A DNA stretch of 64,000 nt, from the NCBI GenBank assembly GCA_964351985.1, contig CAYGPR010000008.1, positions 1 to 64,000 of the forward strand. Direction: 5' to 3'. A program made the position numbers and the translations under genes. The stretch comes from Meishania sp964351985. GTDB lineage: Bacteria; Bacteroidota; Bacteroidia; Flavobacteriales; Flavobacteriaceae. The notes beneath the pieces were generated by a model, which was given only the letters and a program-made list of their open reading frames with translations, was not told where the DNA came from and made no database searches. Shown one piece after another: positions 26,076-33,605 of this stretch. Numbering within the stretch: position 1 is the stretch's first letter; every line of letters starts with the position of its first letter.

Positions 26076-26852
26076 TCACAAAAAATGTAGTAATTCGTGT
26101 TTTGCCACCAGTTCGGCAGTAGCGCTTAGCCCAAGTTTTCGAAGTATGTTCCTACGATGTGTATCGACGGTATGGGTGCTTAAATAAAGTTTGGCGGCTA
26201 TGGTTTTACTTGATTCCCGTTGGATCAATAACCTTACGATATCCCTTTCCCTTAGGGTAAGTTCATCATAAATGTTCTGGCTACTATAATTTTTATAGAA
26301 TACCGTAACCAGCTGATTTCGTTTGTTTAGACTCCGTGCGGAAGCAGTATTAGGTAGTTTGGCGGTCGTATTCAATATCTGAAAACGCCCAAGGCCAACA
26401 ATTGGCTTTCCTTTTTTGTCCAAAGCTACTGGCACCACATTCTCAATTATATTTTTATAGTGTCCCTCTATATGTAGACGATAGTTATATTGAAAAAAAA
26501 TATGCTTTCGTTCGGCTAATTTCGTCTTGTTCAAACAGAAATCCATTAAGTCATGCATCGACCTTACCCACGGTTCTATATCATCGGGGTGCACATGTTC
26601 AACGAAATACGGTACACCTTCATCTTCAAGTCGCCCACGTTCTAGGCCTGTGCAAGTTTCGATATACGGACTTATGTAGTGGTATTTTAAGGTAAGTGTG
26701 TTCGTGACCAGTGTAAAACTATTGCCTCTCGGAAACAATGATTCGGACTCATAGAGTTTTTTAAATTTTTGATCAATCGTAATTTCTTTACAAAGAGAAT
26801 CAGTCTGAAAAACTTCTGAATAGCCCCTTAATTTTTTAGATGAGTTCAGCAT
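26076..26852 (-). CDS. PAS-like LuxR-family transcription regulator
   Basis: 258 aa. Residues about 45-160 look like a PAS fold (YHYISPYIETCTGL, VEHVHPDDIEPW, YNYRLHIEGHYKNIIENVVP). The C-terminus is a LuxR helix-turn-helix (about 195-255: DELTLRERDIVRLLIQRESS, then YLSTHTVDTHRRNILRKLGL). There is no receiver domain, so it likely senses a ligand directly or through a partner. Transcribed leftward toward the TolB/PQQ gene pair and 188 nt upstream of it, so it is a probable regulator of that pair. Confidence 0.85.
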   Translation of the reverse strand: MLNSSKKLRGYSEVFQTDSLCKEITIDQKFKKLYESESLFPRGNSFTLVTNTLTLKYHYISPYIETCTGLERGRLEDEGVPYFVEHVHPDDIEPWVRSMHDLMDFCLNKTKLAERKHIFFQYNYRLHIEGHYKNIIENVVPVALDKKGKPIVGLGRFQILNTTAKLPNTASARSLNKRNQLVTVFYKNYSSQNIYDELTLRERDIVRLLIQRESSKTIAAKLYLSTHTVDTHRRNILRKLGLSATAELVAKHELLHFL

Positions 26853-27184
26853 AGCACTTAGCTTATGATTAAGAAAGATACCAAAATAAATTCGCTGCGT
26901 TTAAAGTACGGCAAATTTTATGTTTTTATATTCAAAGTGAAAATGGAATTTGAACCTGAAATACTTATAGTTCAAATTGTACCATAATTTTGCTATGTAA
27001 AATAGAAACATAAAATTTGACGTACTATAAGGCTTTTGAAAATGTAGAATAGGTTGCAATATTGTACAATCCTCAGAATTCGATATTCATGAAAGGCAAC
27101 TCTTTACAGTATGCACCTTATGTAAAGAGTTTATTGTGAGTTAGGTTTTTTTATCCTTCTAGATAGTTCTTTATCATTGGATTA
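26853..27184. other. 332-nt intergenic region
   Basis: AT-rich region upstream of the PAS-LuxR gene. It contains the right copy of the 34-bp inverted repeat (27098-27131). No credible gene seen. Confidence 0.55.
27098..27131. repeat. 34-bp inverted repeat, right copy (10-14-10)
   Basis: AACTCTTTAC, 14 nt, then GTAAAGAGTT; arms pair perfectly. Arm sequence and spacer length match the left copy at 23168-23201; the spacers agree at 7 of 14 positions. The gene block between the copies is 3.9 kb. Confidence 0.6.
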
Positions 27185-27469
27185 CTAATCAGCATAGCTT
27201 ATCCGCTCTCGAATACCGCCACTAGCGCGGTGAATAATGACATCTGATTTATATTTTTTAGCTAAACTTTTTGCCTTGCGAATCGCCGTGCTCTGTTTTC
27301 GATGTTTACTCGTGATACGTTGGTTGCCTTCGCGGCGTACTGCCCAACCTTCTTCAAACGGCACCACATGTTGGTGCCACGTTCGGCCTTGTTTGCTTCG
27401 TTGGGTACTATTAAAAAAAACTTCGACGAGGTCGATTAGGGTTCGTAACCAAGATTTATATGCTGACAT
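27185..27469 (-). CDS. DUF2188 domain protein
   Basis: 94 aa. After a helical N-terminus, residues about 30-90 match DUF2188: WHQHVVPFEEGWAVRREGNQ, then a Lys-rich helix with AIRKAKSLAKKYKSDVIIH and a final GGIRERISYAD. Known of the family: small soluble proteins of unknown role, often near mobile DNA. It is the last gene before the tmRNA terminator and integration scar. Confidence 0.8.
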   Translation of the reverse strand: MSAYKSWLRTLIDLVEVFFNSTQRSKQGRTWHQHVVPFEEGWAVRREGNQRITSKHRKQSTAIRKAKSLAKKYKSDVIIHRASGGIRERISYAD

Positions 27470-27518
27470 GGGATTTTGCTAGTTACGAAGATAATGGTAT
27501 TCCTTATTTTTCTTAATT

Positions 27519-27546
27519 AAAAAAGCCAACCGATTGGTGGCTTTTT
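27519..27546 (-). terminator. Terminator downstream of ssrA
   Basis: AAAAAAGCCA pairs with TGGCTTTTT across AACCGATTGG, with T tracts on either strand. In the minus direction it follows the duplicated ssrA 3' end, so it was probably the native tmRNA terminator before 164 bp were inserted between gene and terminator. Confidence 0.75.
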
Positions 27547-27549
27547 GAA

Positions 27550-27566
27550 GTGGAGCCGGAGGGATT
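27550..27566. repeat. Duplicated ssrA 3' end (att-like repeat, distal copy)
   Basis: GTGGAGCCGGAGGGATT is an exact 17-nt copy of 27714-27730, which is the 3' end of the tmRNA gene plus one base. The two copies are 164 nt apart and face the same way. Duplicated 3' ends of tRNA or tmRNA genes are the usual footprint of tyrosine-recombinase integration. Confidence 0.7.
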
Positions 27567-27713
27567 AACTCTGTTTTTCCCTAGTGGCTCCCGTCCTGCA
27601 AATGCAACTGGCCGTCCTTCCAGTCCAGGTGTCTTCAAACAAAAAAATCTGTTCAAGTGAAAATACTCGACAGATTTTATTTGTTTAAATCCGCAAACCA
27701 GTTGCGCTTGATC

Positions 27714-27730
27714 GTGGAGCCGGAGGGATT
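27714..27730. repeat. Duplicated ssrA 3' end (att-like repeat, copy inside ssrA)
   Basis: 17 nt identical to 27550-27566. This copy contains the encoded CCA end, acceptor strand and part of the T stem of the tmRNA, which is functional in sequence. Confidence 0.7.
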
Positions 27731-28109
27731 CGAACCCTCGTCCAAACAAGCAATTACAAAGCTTTCTACATGTTTAGTTTCCGATTGATTTTCGACGCCT
27801 GCCTGACCGGAAACGGCCTAACAAACGCTTATCTTCTTAAGTTTTAGTGTTGTTATCGAAGTGCTAACAACCTTATATCGACATTTATGGTGCTCCTGAT
27901 TGAATCGCCGTCGACAGAGGCTATTCAGGAACATCTCGCTTCGCTACCTAGTAGCGACGAGGCATAATCCTACTATAATTCGGATTACGCGGCAAGAGCG
28001 TAATTATTATCGCCAATTAAAAGTGTGAAGTATGATATTAACGAGCTGTACCCCAGCGCTCGACATGCTTACATTGCCATTGGTCTCGCTGTCAAAACCA
28101 GTCGGCCCC
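27715..28109 (-). ncRNA. ssrA: Transfer-messenger RNA (tmRNA)
   Basis: 395 nt. On the minus strand the 5' end reads GGGGCCGACUGGUUUUGACA and the 3' end closes with a T arm (GAGGG-UUCGAAU-CCCUC) and acceptor CGGCUCCA; GGGGCCG pairs with CGGCUCC as in a tRNA-like domain. The tag-coding segment at 27986-28015 reads GDNNYALAA then stop, close to the GENNYALAA-type tags of Bacteroidota. Role: rescue of stalled ribosomes with SmpB and tagging for proteolysis. A palindromic element abuts the 5' end and an integration scar abuts the 3' end. Confidence 0.95.
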
Positions 28110-28110
28110 G

Positions 28111-28232
28111 TAATGAGATAGGCACGCTTTGCGTGCCGTTATCGAATTACGTCCTCCGAGGCTCAAGCGTAACCTCGAGCGAAGGAGGACATTCTACTCC
28201 TCAACCTAAGTTTTAGAATACGTGTCTCATTA
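28111..28232. repeat. 122-bp palindromic element at the 5' side of ssrA
   Basis: Bounded by TAATGAGA (28111-28118) and its complement TCTCATTA (28225-28232). Inside are the hairpin GGCACGC-TTT-GCGTGCC (28121-28137) and a larger nested one: GTCCTCC (28151-28157) with GGAGGAC (28184-28190), enclosing CGAGG/CCTCG. The layout is MITE-like. It starts 1 nt from the tmRNA 5' end, so the ssrA promoter must lie within or be supplied by it. Confidence 0.5.
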
Positions 28233-28517
28233 TTTTTTCAAAGAACGTATGCGCTATTCATGTATTCAAGCATGGCTTGAAAAGTAGGCATAGCCGCCAA
28301 AGATACCCCAAAAAGTATTCCAAAAAAAGTTTTGTCATAGTCCTGCCAACAGTTACATTTGAAACGGAACTGGTGGTTAAAGTTAGATTCTGGGTAAAAG
28401 GCTGGAAGTAGGATGCTGGAGGCGCGAAGTTAAATCTTTGAAACGTGCTATCAGAAGCATAAAGAACGAAGCACCGAGCAACCAACAACCGTCAACAAAC
28501 AACTAGCAACTAGAAAA
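28233..28517. other. Intergenic region before the saccharopine dehydrogenase-like gene
   Basis: About 285 nt. The last 40 nt before the gene carry a loose CAAC-rich repeat (28478-28514). A leftward frame is open here (28258-28488) but its translation does not look like protein. Presumed promoter for the rightward gene; no clear motif seen. Confidence 0.5.
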
Positions 28518-29726
28518 ATGAAATTCGGAATCATCAGGGAACGTAAAAATCCGCCCGATAGGCGCGTAGTATTGTCTCCCGAAGCCTGTCAAAAAGTCCT
28601 GTCTAGTTATGAAGATGCGGAAATAATCGTGGAACCCTCGCCGATCCGTACCTATACCGATGCAGAATACAAGGACTTAGAAATACGGGTAGCTTCAAAA
28701 ATGAAAGACTGTGATGTGCTTCTTGGGGTAAAGGAAGTGCCGATTAAATCCTTGATTCCCGGTAAGAAATATTTTTTCTTTTCCCATACCATTAAAAAGC
28801 AGCCTTACAATCGAAAATTACTTCAAGCGATTCTCGAAAAGAATATCGAACTCTACGACCACGAGGTCATTACGAACCAAAAAGAACAACGTTTGGTGGC
28901 TTTTGGAAGATACGCAGGCATTGTTGGGGCCTATAACGGATTTAGGACATACGGACTCAAGTTCGGACTTTTTAAACTCCCAAAAGCGGAAAAACTCACC
29001 GATCAAAAGGCTTTGATAACCGAACTGAAAAAGATAAAATCGAAACTACCGAACATCAAAATATTATTGACCGGAAAGGGAAGGGTCGGAAACGGATCGC
29101 GAGAGATGCTAGACGGAATGGGTATAAGAAGGGTCAACGTAGCCGAATACCTCGAGGTGGAGTTCAAAGAACCCGTCTACTGCCAAATAGATGCTTCGGA
29201 ATACAACAGACGCAAAGACGGCGTTCGGGGTAACAAAGCGGATTTCTTTGCCAATCCGCATGAATATAAATCTAACTTTTTCAGGTTCGCCAAGGTGACC
29301 GATTTCTATATCGCGGGCCATTTCTACGGAGATGGTGCACCGTACCTATTTACCCGTGACGATGCAAAGCATCCCGATTTTAAGATCAAGGTGGTCGCCG
29401 ATGTCAGTTGTGATATAGATGGGCCGGTGGCGACGACAATTCGCCCTTCCACCATTGCGAAACCGATTTACGGGTATAATCCCCAAAAGGAAATTGAGGT
29501 GAATTTCAAGAATAAATCCGCCGTCGCCGTGATGGCAGTGGATAATCTACCGTGTGAACTTCCACGCGATGCCAGTGAGGGTTTTGGTGAGGCTTTTTTA
29601 AAAAATGTGATTCCGGCGTTTTTTAATAACGATAAAGATGGTGTCTTGGACCGCGCCAGAATGACCAAAAACGGAAAGTTGACCAAACGGTATTCGTATC
29701 TCAAGGATTATGTCGCCGGCAAGTAA
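28518..29726 (+). CDS. Saccharopine/alanine dehydrogenase-like NAD(P)-dependent oxidoreductase
   Basis: 402 aa. N-terminal AlaDH/PNT-type domain: KFGIIRERKNPPDRRVVLSP (basic substrate-binding residues), VLLGVKEVP and FFFSHTIKKQPYNRKLL. The middle has KILLTGKGRVGNGSREML, a Rossmann-type GxGxxGxG nucleotide site, near residue 175. VADVSCDIDGPVATTIRPST near 298 is typical of LYS1-type lysine-forming saccharopine dehydrogenase. Expected role: oxidative cleavage or formation of saccharopine, or a related amino-acid dehydrogenation. It stands alone here, with no lysine genes around it. Confidence 0.85.
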   Translation: MKFGIIRERKNPPDRRVVLSPEACQKVLSSYEDAEIIVEPSPIRTYTDAEYKDLEIRVASKMKDCDVLLGVKEVPIKSLIPGKKYFFFSHTIKKQPYNRKLLQAILEKNIELYDHEVITNQKEQRLVAFGRYAGIVGAYNGFRTYGLKFGLFKLPKAEKLTDQKALITELKKIKSKLPNIKILLTGKGRVGNGSREMLDGMGIRRVNVAEYLEVEFKEPVYCQIDASEYNRRKDGVRGNKADFFANPHEYKSNFFRFAKVTDFYIAGHFYGDGAPYLFTRDDAKHPDFKIKVVADVSCDIDGPVATTIRPSTIAKPIYGYNPQKEIEVNFKNKSAVAVMAVDNLPCELPRDASEGFGEAFLKNVIPAFFNNDKDGVLDRARMTKNGKLTKRYSYLKDYVAGK

Positions 29727-29825
29727 ATAACCCTAGATCATTTAAATCTCGATTATCGAGTAAAATAAACCATCTGAATGTACGCCAACTTTAATTTTAG
29801 CGTTTAAAAAGTATTGGGCATTCGT

Positions 29826-30557
29826 ATGATAGATTCAACCGTAGCGTACATTTTTTCTGATTGGCGGATTACCTTTTTGTTTACTTTCCTATTTTTTACG
29901 GTACTCTACTTTGGTGGAATTTTTCTCCTACAGATCGTATTGAGCATTTTAAAAAGAAAGAAGGTGCTACATCGCATTATCGATTTCAAAAAGCCCGGTC
30001 AAGAAAGGGTAGAGATAAAAAACTCGATGGTCAGTATTTTGATATTCGCCTTACAGGCCATTTCGCTGCAAATACTGTATCAAAATGGCTATGTACAATT
30101 CGGCCAGTACGGAGGTTTGAACCTACTTTGGGAAATTCCTGTTCTGTTCATTTGGAACGAGATTTATTTTTATGCCAGTCATTGGCTCTTGCACCAAAAA
30201 TGGTTTTTTATGAACGTGCATCACGTACATCATGCCTCCCGCGAACCGACCTTGTATTCGGTATATAGTTTTCACTGGTTCGAGGCTTTTCTACTGGGAG
30301 CTGTAATTTTCTTGCCGATACTCATTTATCCTTTCCATATCATTTCCGTTCTAAGTTTGCCGATAATGAGTATCGCACTGAATTTTTTAGGGCATTGGAA
30401 CCATGAGGCGGAGACGACGAAAAATCCGGATTATCTGGGTAGATTTACATTCCGGCATACGATGCACCACAAGTGGAGTAAGGGCAATTTTGGGTTTATG
30501 CTACCCTATCTCGATATGCTATTTAAAACGGCAACCCCAAAAAGTAAAATGAAATAA
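29826..30557 (+). CDS. Sterol desaturase / fatty-acid hydroxylase family membrane enzyme
   Basis: Start at ATG 29826; a TTG at 29814 is in frame but less likely. 243 aa with four to five membrane helices and the family's His clusters: SHWLLH near residue 120, VHHVHHASREPT near 132, LGHWNHE near 190 and RHTMHHKW near 212. These bind a di-metal (iron) centre for O2-dependent hydroxylation or desaturation of a lipid. Its stop is directly followed by the start of the ketosynthase fusion, so both act in one pathway. Confidence 0.88.
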   Translation: MIDSTVAYIFSDWRITFLFTFLFFTVLYFGGIFLLQIVLSILKRKKVLHRIIDFKKPGQERVEIKNSMVSILIFALQAISLQILYQNGYVQFGQYGGLNLLWEIPVLFIWNEIYFYASHWLLHQKWFFMNVHHVHHASREPTLYSVYSFHWFEAFLLGAVIFLPILIYPFHIISVLSLPIMSIALNFLGHWNHEAETTKNPDYLGRFTFRHTMHHKWSKGNFGFMLPYLDMLFKTATPKSKMK

Positions 30558-32438
30558 ATGAGCAAACCTGTTTATATAAACGCCATAGGAAAATATTTGC
30601 CCGGTGAACCCATCGCTAATAATGAGATGGAAGAATATTTGGGAATGATCGGCGGCAAACCGTCACGGAGTAAAAGCAGAATGTTGACCCAAAACGGAAT
30701 CAAAAGCCGTTATTATGCCTTGGACAAGAACCAAAAAACTACCGAATCGGTGGCAGGTATGACGGTAAAAGCGATCGATGATTGTTTGCAAAAAAATACA
30801 AGCGATAAAGGGTCCGTTCAATTTTTGAGTGCTGCCACGACTCAGGGTGATCTTCCCATTCCCGGTTTTGCGAGTATGGTACATGGGGAATCCGATTTGC
30901 CGATCTGTGGCATAGCTAGTCATCAAAGTGTATGCGCCGCAGGTATGATGGCCATAAAAAATGCCTTTATGCATGTGCAGTCCGGGGAAATCGATACCGC
31001 AATTGCCTGTGCGGGAGAATTGGCCAGTAGAATGTTCAAGGCGGAGCGTTTTGAAAATCAAGATGCAACTACTGAGAAGGGGTCGCTTCCCTTGGAAACC
31101 GATTTTTTACGATGGATGCTTTCCGATGGAGCCGGTGCTTTTTTATTGCAAGATAAACCTGAACGGGATGCATTTTCCCTAAAAATGGAATGGATCGAGC
31201 TAAAATCGCATGCCACACTTTTTGAACCCTGTATGTATACGGGAATGAATAAAACAGAACAAGGGGGGCAGGGACCGTCATGGATCGATTTTAAAAGTTT
31301 CAGCGACGCCGATAATTCCGGGGCCATCAATCTAAAGCAAGATATTAGGCTGGTGAACCATATTGTTAGTTTAGGTGTTCAACACTTTTTTCAACTCATC
31401 GATGAAGAAAAGATAGACCCCAAAAAGCTAGATTGGCTTCTTTGCCACTATTCTTCCGAATATTTTAAGCAACCGATTCTTGATTTACTGCAAAAGGGCG
31501 GTGTCGAAATTCCCCAAGAAAAATGGTTCACCAATCTGCATTCAAAAGGCAATACGGGATCGGCTTCCATTTTTATTATGCTCGAAGAGTTGTTGTACAA
31601 AAAGGACTTAAAAGATGGTCAAAAGATTCTCTGTATGGTACCCGAAAGCGGACGCTTTATCACCTCGTTTATGCTATTGACCGTGGTAGGGCCAACGAGT
31701 AAAAAGAAGGCATTGCCACTGCATGCGGATGACAAAATATTGGCACCAACGATTTCTACAGAGGGCAAGCCCCTACAAGAGTGGTTGGTCAGGGGCTTGA
31801 CTTCGGTTTGGGTCGATTTTGAAAATGATTTACGTAGCGCTCCGATTATAAAAAAAATATACAACGGCACGATTACCCTGGAAGAATATCGACTGCTGTT
31901 ATTGAACCTTCGACAGCAAGTGGTCGATGGGTCACAATGGATTGCCCGCGCCGCTTCGAACGTCAGTATGGAATATTTCGATGTGCGTTCATCCTTTATT
32001 TCACATTCTAGGGACGAGCACCGTGATTACCAAATGTTGGAAAAAAACTATATCAATTGTGGAGGAGAAAGGGATGACCTGTACAACGGAGAAAAAAATG
32101 TTGGCAGCGAGGCGTTGAGTGCCTTCATGTTCCATACGGCGAGCAAGCCCAACCCTTTTGACCTGCTTGGCGCGATGTTCATTATCGAGGGTCTCGGCAA
32201 CAGAATTGCCGGTAAATGGGGTCGCGCAGTACAACAATTACTACATTTGAACGACGATCAAGTCTCCTTTTTTACTTATCATGAAATCAGTGATAGCAAC
32301 GAAAACCATTTTGAACGTTTTGAAAATGCGATAAATTCAGATGCCCTGACCGAAGAATTGGCAAAGAGAATATTGAAGACCGCAAAGGTGGTCGCCAAAT
32401 TGTATCGTATGCAATTGGCGGAGATTGGTAATTATTAA
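30558..32438 (+). CDS. Ketoacyl synthase III-like domain fused to a haem-oxygenase-like (HDO) domain
   Basis: 626 aa. Residues 1-370 form a thiolase-fold KAS III: Cys126 in HQSVCAAGMMA, His297 in LLCHYSSEYF and Asn332 in HSKGNTGSAS give the Cys-His-Asn triad. Residues about 400-620 match the haem-oxygenase-like di-iron oxidase/TenA-like fold: WVDFENDL, LLNLRQQVVDGSQW, ISHSRDEHRDYQML, FIIEGLGNRIAGKW and YHEISDSNENHFERF supply Glu and His ligand candidates. The reaction is unknown. Known HDO enzymes perform O2-dependent fatty-acid or amino-acid fragmentation (UndA, BesC). The fusion would let condensation and oxidation act on one acyl chain. Sits between a fatty-acid hydroxylase and an unknown helical protein. 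Confidence 0.85.
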   Translation: MSKPVYINAIGKYLPGEPIANNEMEEYLGMIGGKPSRSKSRMLTQNGIKSRYYALDKNQKTTESVAGMTVKAIDDCLQKNTSDKGSVQFLSAATTQGDLPIPGFASMVHGESDLPICGIASHQSVCAAGMMAIKNAFMHVQSGEIDTAIACAGELASRMFKAERFENQDATTEKGSLPLETDFLRWMLSDGAGAFLLQDKPERDAFSLKMEWIELKSHATLFEPCMYTGMNKTEQGGQGPSWIDFKSFSDADNSGAINLKQDIRLVNHIVSLGVQHFFQLIDEEKIDPKKLDWLLCHYSSEYFKQPILDLLQKGGVEIPQEKWFTNLHSKGNTGSASIFIMLEELLYKKDLKDGQKILCMVPESGRFITSFMLLTVVGPTSKKKALPLHADDKILAPTISTEGKPLQEWLVRGLTSVWVDFENDLRSAPIIKKIYNGTITLEEYRLLLLNLRQQVVDGSQWIARAASNVSMEYFDVRSSFISHSRDEHRDYQMLEKNYINCGGERDDLYNGEKNVGSEALSAFMFHTASKPNPFDLLGAMFIIEGLGNRIAGKWGRAVQQLLHLNDDQVSFFTYHEISDSNENHFERFENAINSDALTEELAKRILKTAKVVAKLYRMQLAEIGNY

Positions 32439-32448
32439 AAAACGGCCC

Positions 32449-33327
32449 ATGCTGCACAAAAGTGAGTATTTTGAGAATCTAAAGAACGATCCACGGGATC
32501 CCAGTCATTGGCACACCTTGTACCTTGATAAAAGCATTCCCTTCAGTCCGGATGCCAAAGCGGCCTTTCTCTATGATTCAGGTAGAAAATCAAGACAGTT
32601 CTTGTTGCCCTTTGTCAGGGTGTTTGCGCGATTTTTTATCATTCTGATGCAACTTTTTAAGGCCATTTCGCCCAATTTGATCAACGCTCCGAAAATGCTG
32701 CATAAGTCATTGTATCTCGGAATGAAATACATGGTGAGTCCCGAAGCCAACTATTTGATATTAAGACACTTTTATCTAGGTACTGAAATATTGAAATTTA
32801 TCAAGGACAATGTGAAAGGTACTGAAGATATGCCCATGAACCCATTAAAACCATTGTCGGTAAATGATGTAAAGAACGACTTGTTTTTGGAGCACGATCT
32901 GAACCTGTACAACTTCATCATAAATCTCAATGCGGCGATCAAAGAAAAGGGATTGAAAGTCGAGAAGGTCGATCGCCCTGATTTTAGTGCGCTGACCATG
33001 GAAGAAATTCCTTTTGAGGAGTTTAGGGACAAGTGGTCCAACTTCATGGATCTTTCCACCGCAATTGAAATTTTCACTCCCGTCTATCAGTTTTTCTTGA
33101 CGGATAATGATTTTTGGAGGGCCAGTAATTCATTGCAATTGGATGAAGTTATCGGAATCTACGCCACAACAATAATGGATTGTCCGGAAAAATTGATCGG
33201 GTTGAACAACAAACACCCCATGATACCCTTACCAACTTATGGTGCCGCATTCCGATTGACGCTTCATGGTCTATCCACAGAAATACTGCATGCCCTTTTG
33301 GTAAATGCCAAAAAAGAAATGGCGTAA
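32449..33327 (+). CDS. Helical protein of unknown function in the lipid cluster
   Basis: Start at ATG 32449, 10 nt after the ketosynthase fusion; a TTG at 32425 overlaps it. 292 aa, nearly all alpha-helical, with an amphipathic or membrane-associated stretch at about 45-80 (FVRVFARFFIILMQLFKAIS). Polar motifs within helices include NYLILRHFYLGTEIL and FLEHDLNLYNFI, where His/Glu pairs could bind metal, but this is speculation. No family recognised. The tight spacing argues that it is a partner or next step of the hydroxylase and ketosynthase-HDO enzymes. Confidence 0.75.
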   Translation: MLHKSEYFENLKNDPRDPSHWHTLYLDKSIPFSPDAKAAFLYDSGRKSRQFLLPFVRVFARFFIILMQLFKAISPNLINAPKMLHKSLYLGMKYMVSPEANYLILRHFYLGTEILKFIKDNVKGTEDMPMNPLKPLSVNDVKNDLFLEHDLNLYNFIINLNAAIKEKGLKVEKVDRPDFSALTMEEIPFEEFRDKWSNFMDLSTAIEIFTPVYQFFLTDNDFWRASNSLQLDEVIGIYATTIMDCPEKLIGLNNKHPMIPLPTYGAAFRLTLHGLSTEILHALLVNAKKEMA

Positions 33328-33605
33328 CACTTACCGAAAATTATAAAATATGAACGCGCTAAATTTCATGAGTGCCATGAACACGTATCCTCTTACCAAT
33401 TACGGTACCCAATAACAAAACTTTCTCCTCGATACGCTTATCAGTAAGATTTTGTCGACGAACTGCACTAAAAAAATCATACTATTTCGAAGGTTATGGC
33501 GTTAAGTCATAAGAAATGGTCCGATGGTCTAATACTACGTAAGAACAACGATTTTTTAGTGTACGATTTTTCTACGGAGCTATTTTTGTTTAAAAGATAG
33601 TTGTG

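Noticed and set aside
27550..27566. Possible second tRNA or tmRNA gene end
   Set aside because: Only 17 nt match; the D and anticodon arms or the rest of a tmRNA are absent, so it is a duplicated end rather than a gene.
27513..27749. Leftward 78-codon frame across the ssrA 3' end
   Set aside because: Its product contains the typical translation of a T arm and acceptor stem (GFESLRLH), so it is an artefact of the tmRNA end and its duplicate.
28025..28216. Rightward open frame of 63 codons
   Set aside because: It lies antisense to the 5' part of ssrA and across the palindromic element; the translation looks like RNA-gene complement, not protein.
28258..28488. Leftward 76-codon frame upstream of the saccharopine dehydrogenase-like gene
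   Set aside because: Composition unlike a real protein and position in a promoter region.
33496..33600. 34-codon rightward frame just before the T9SS protein gene
   Set aside because: Starts MALSHKKWSDGLIL and ends FLFKR; no hydrophobic or domain pattern and no conserved feature. Could be real but nothing supports it.
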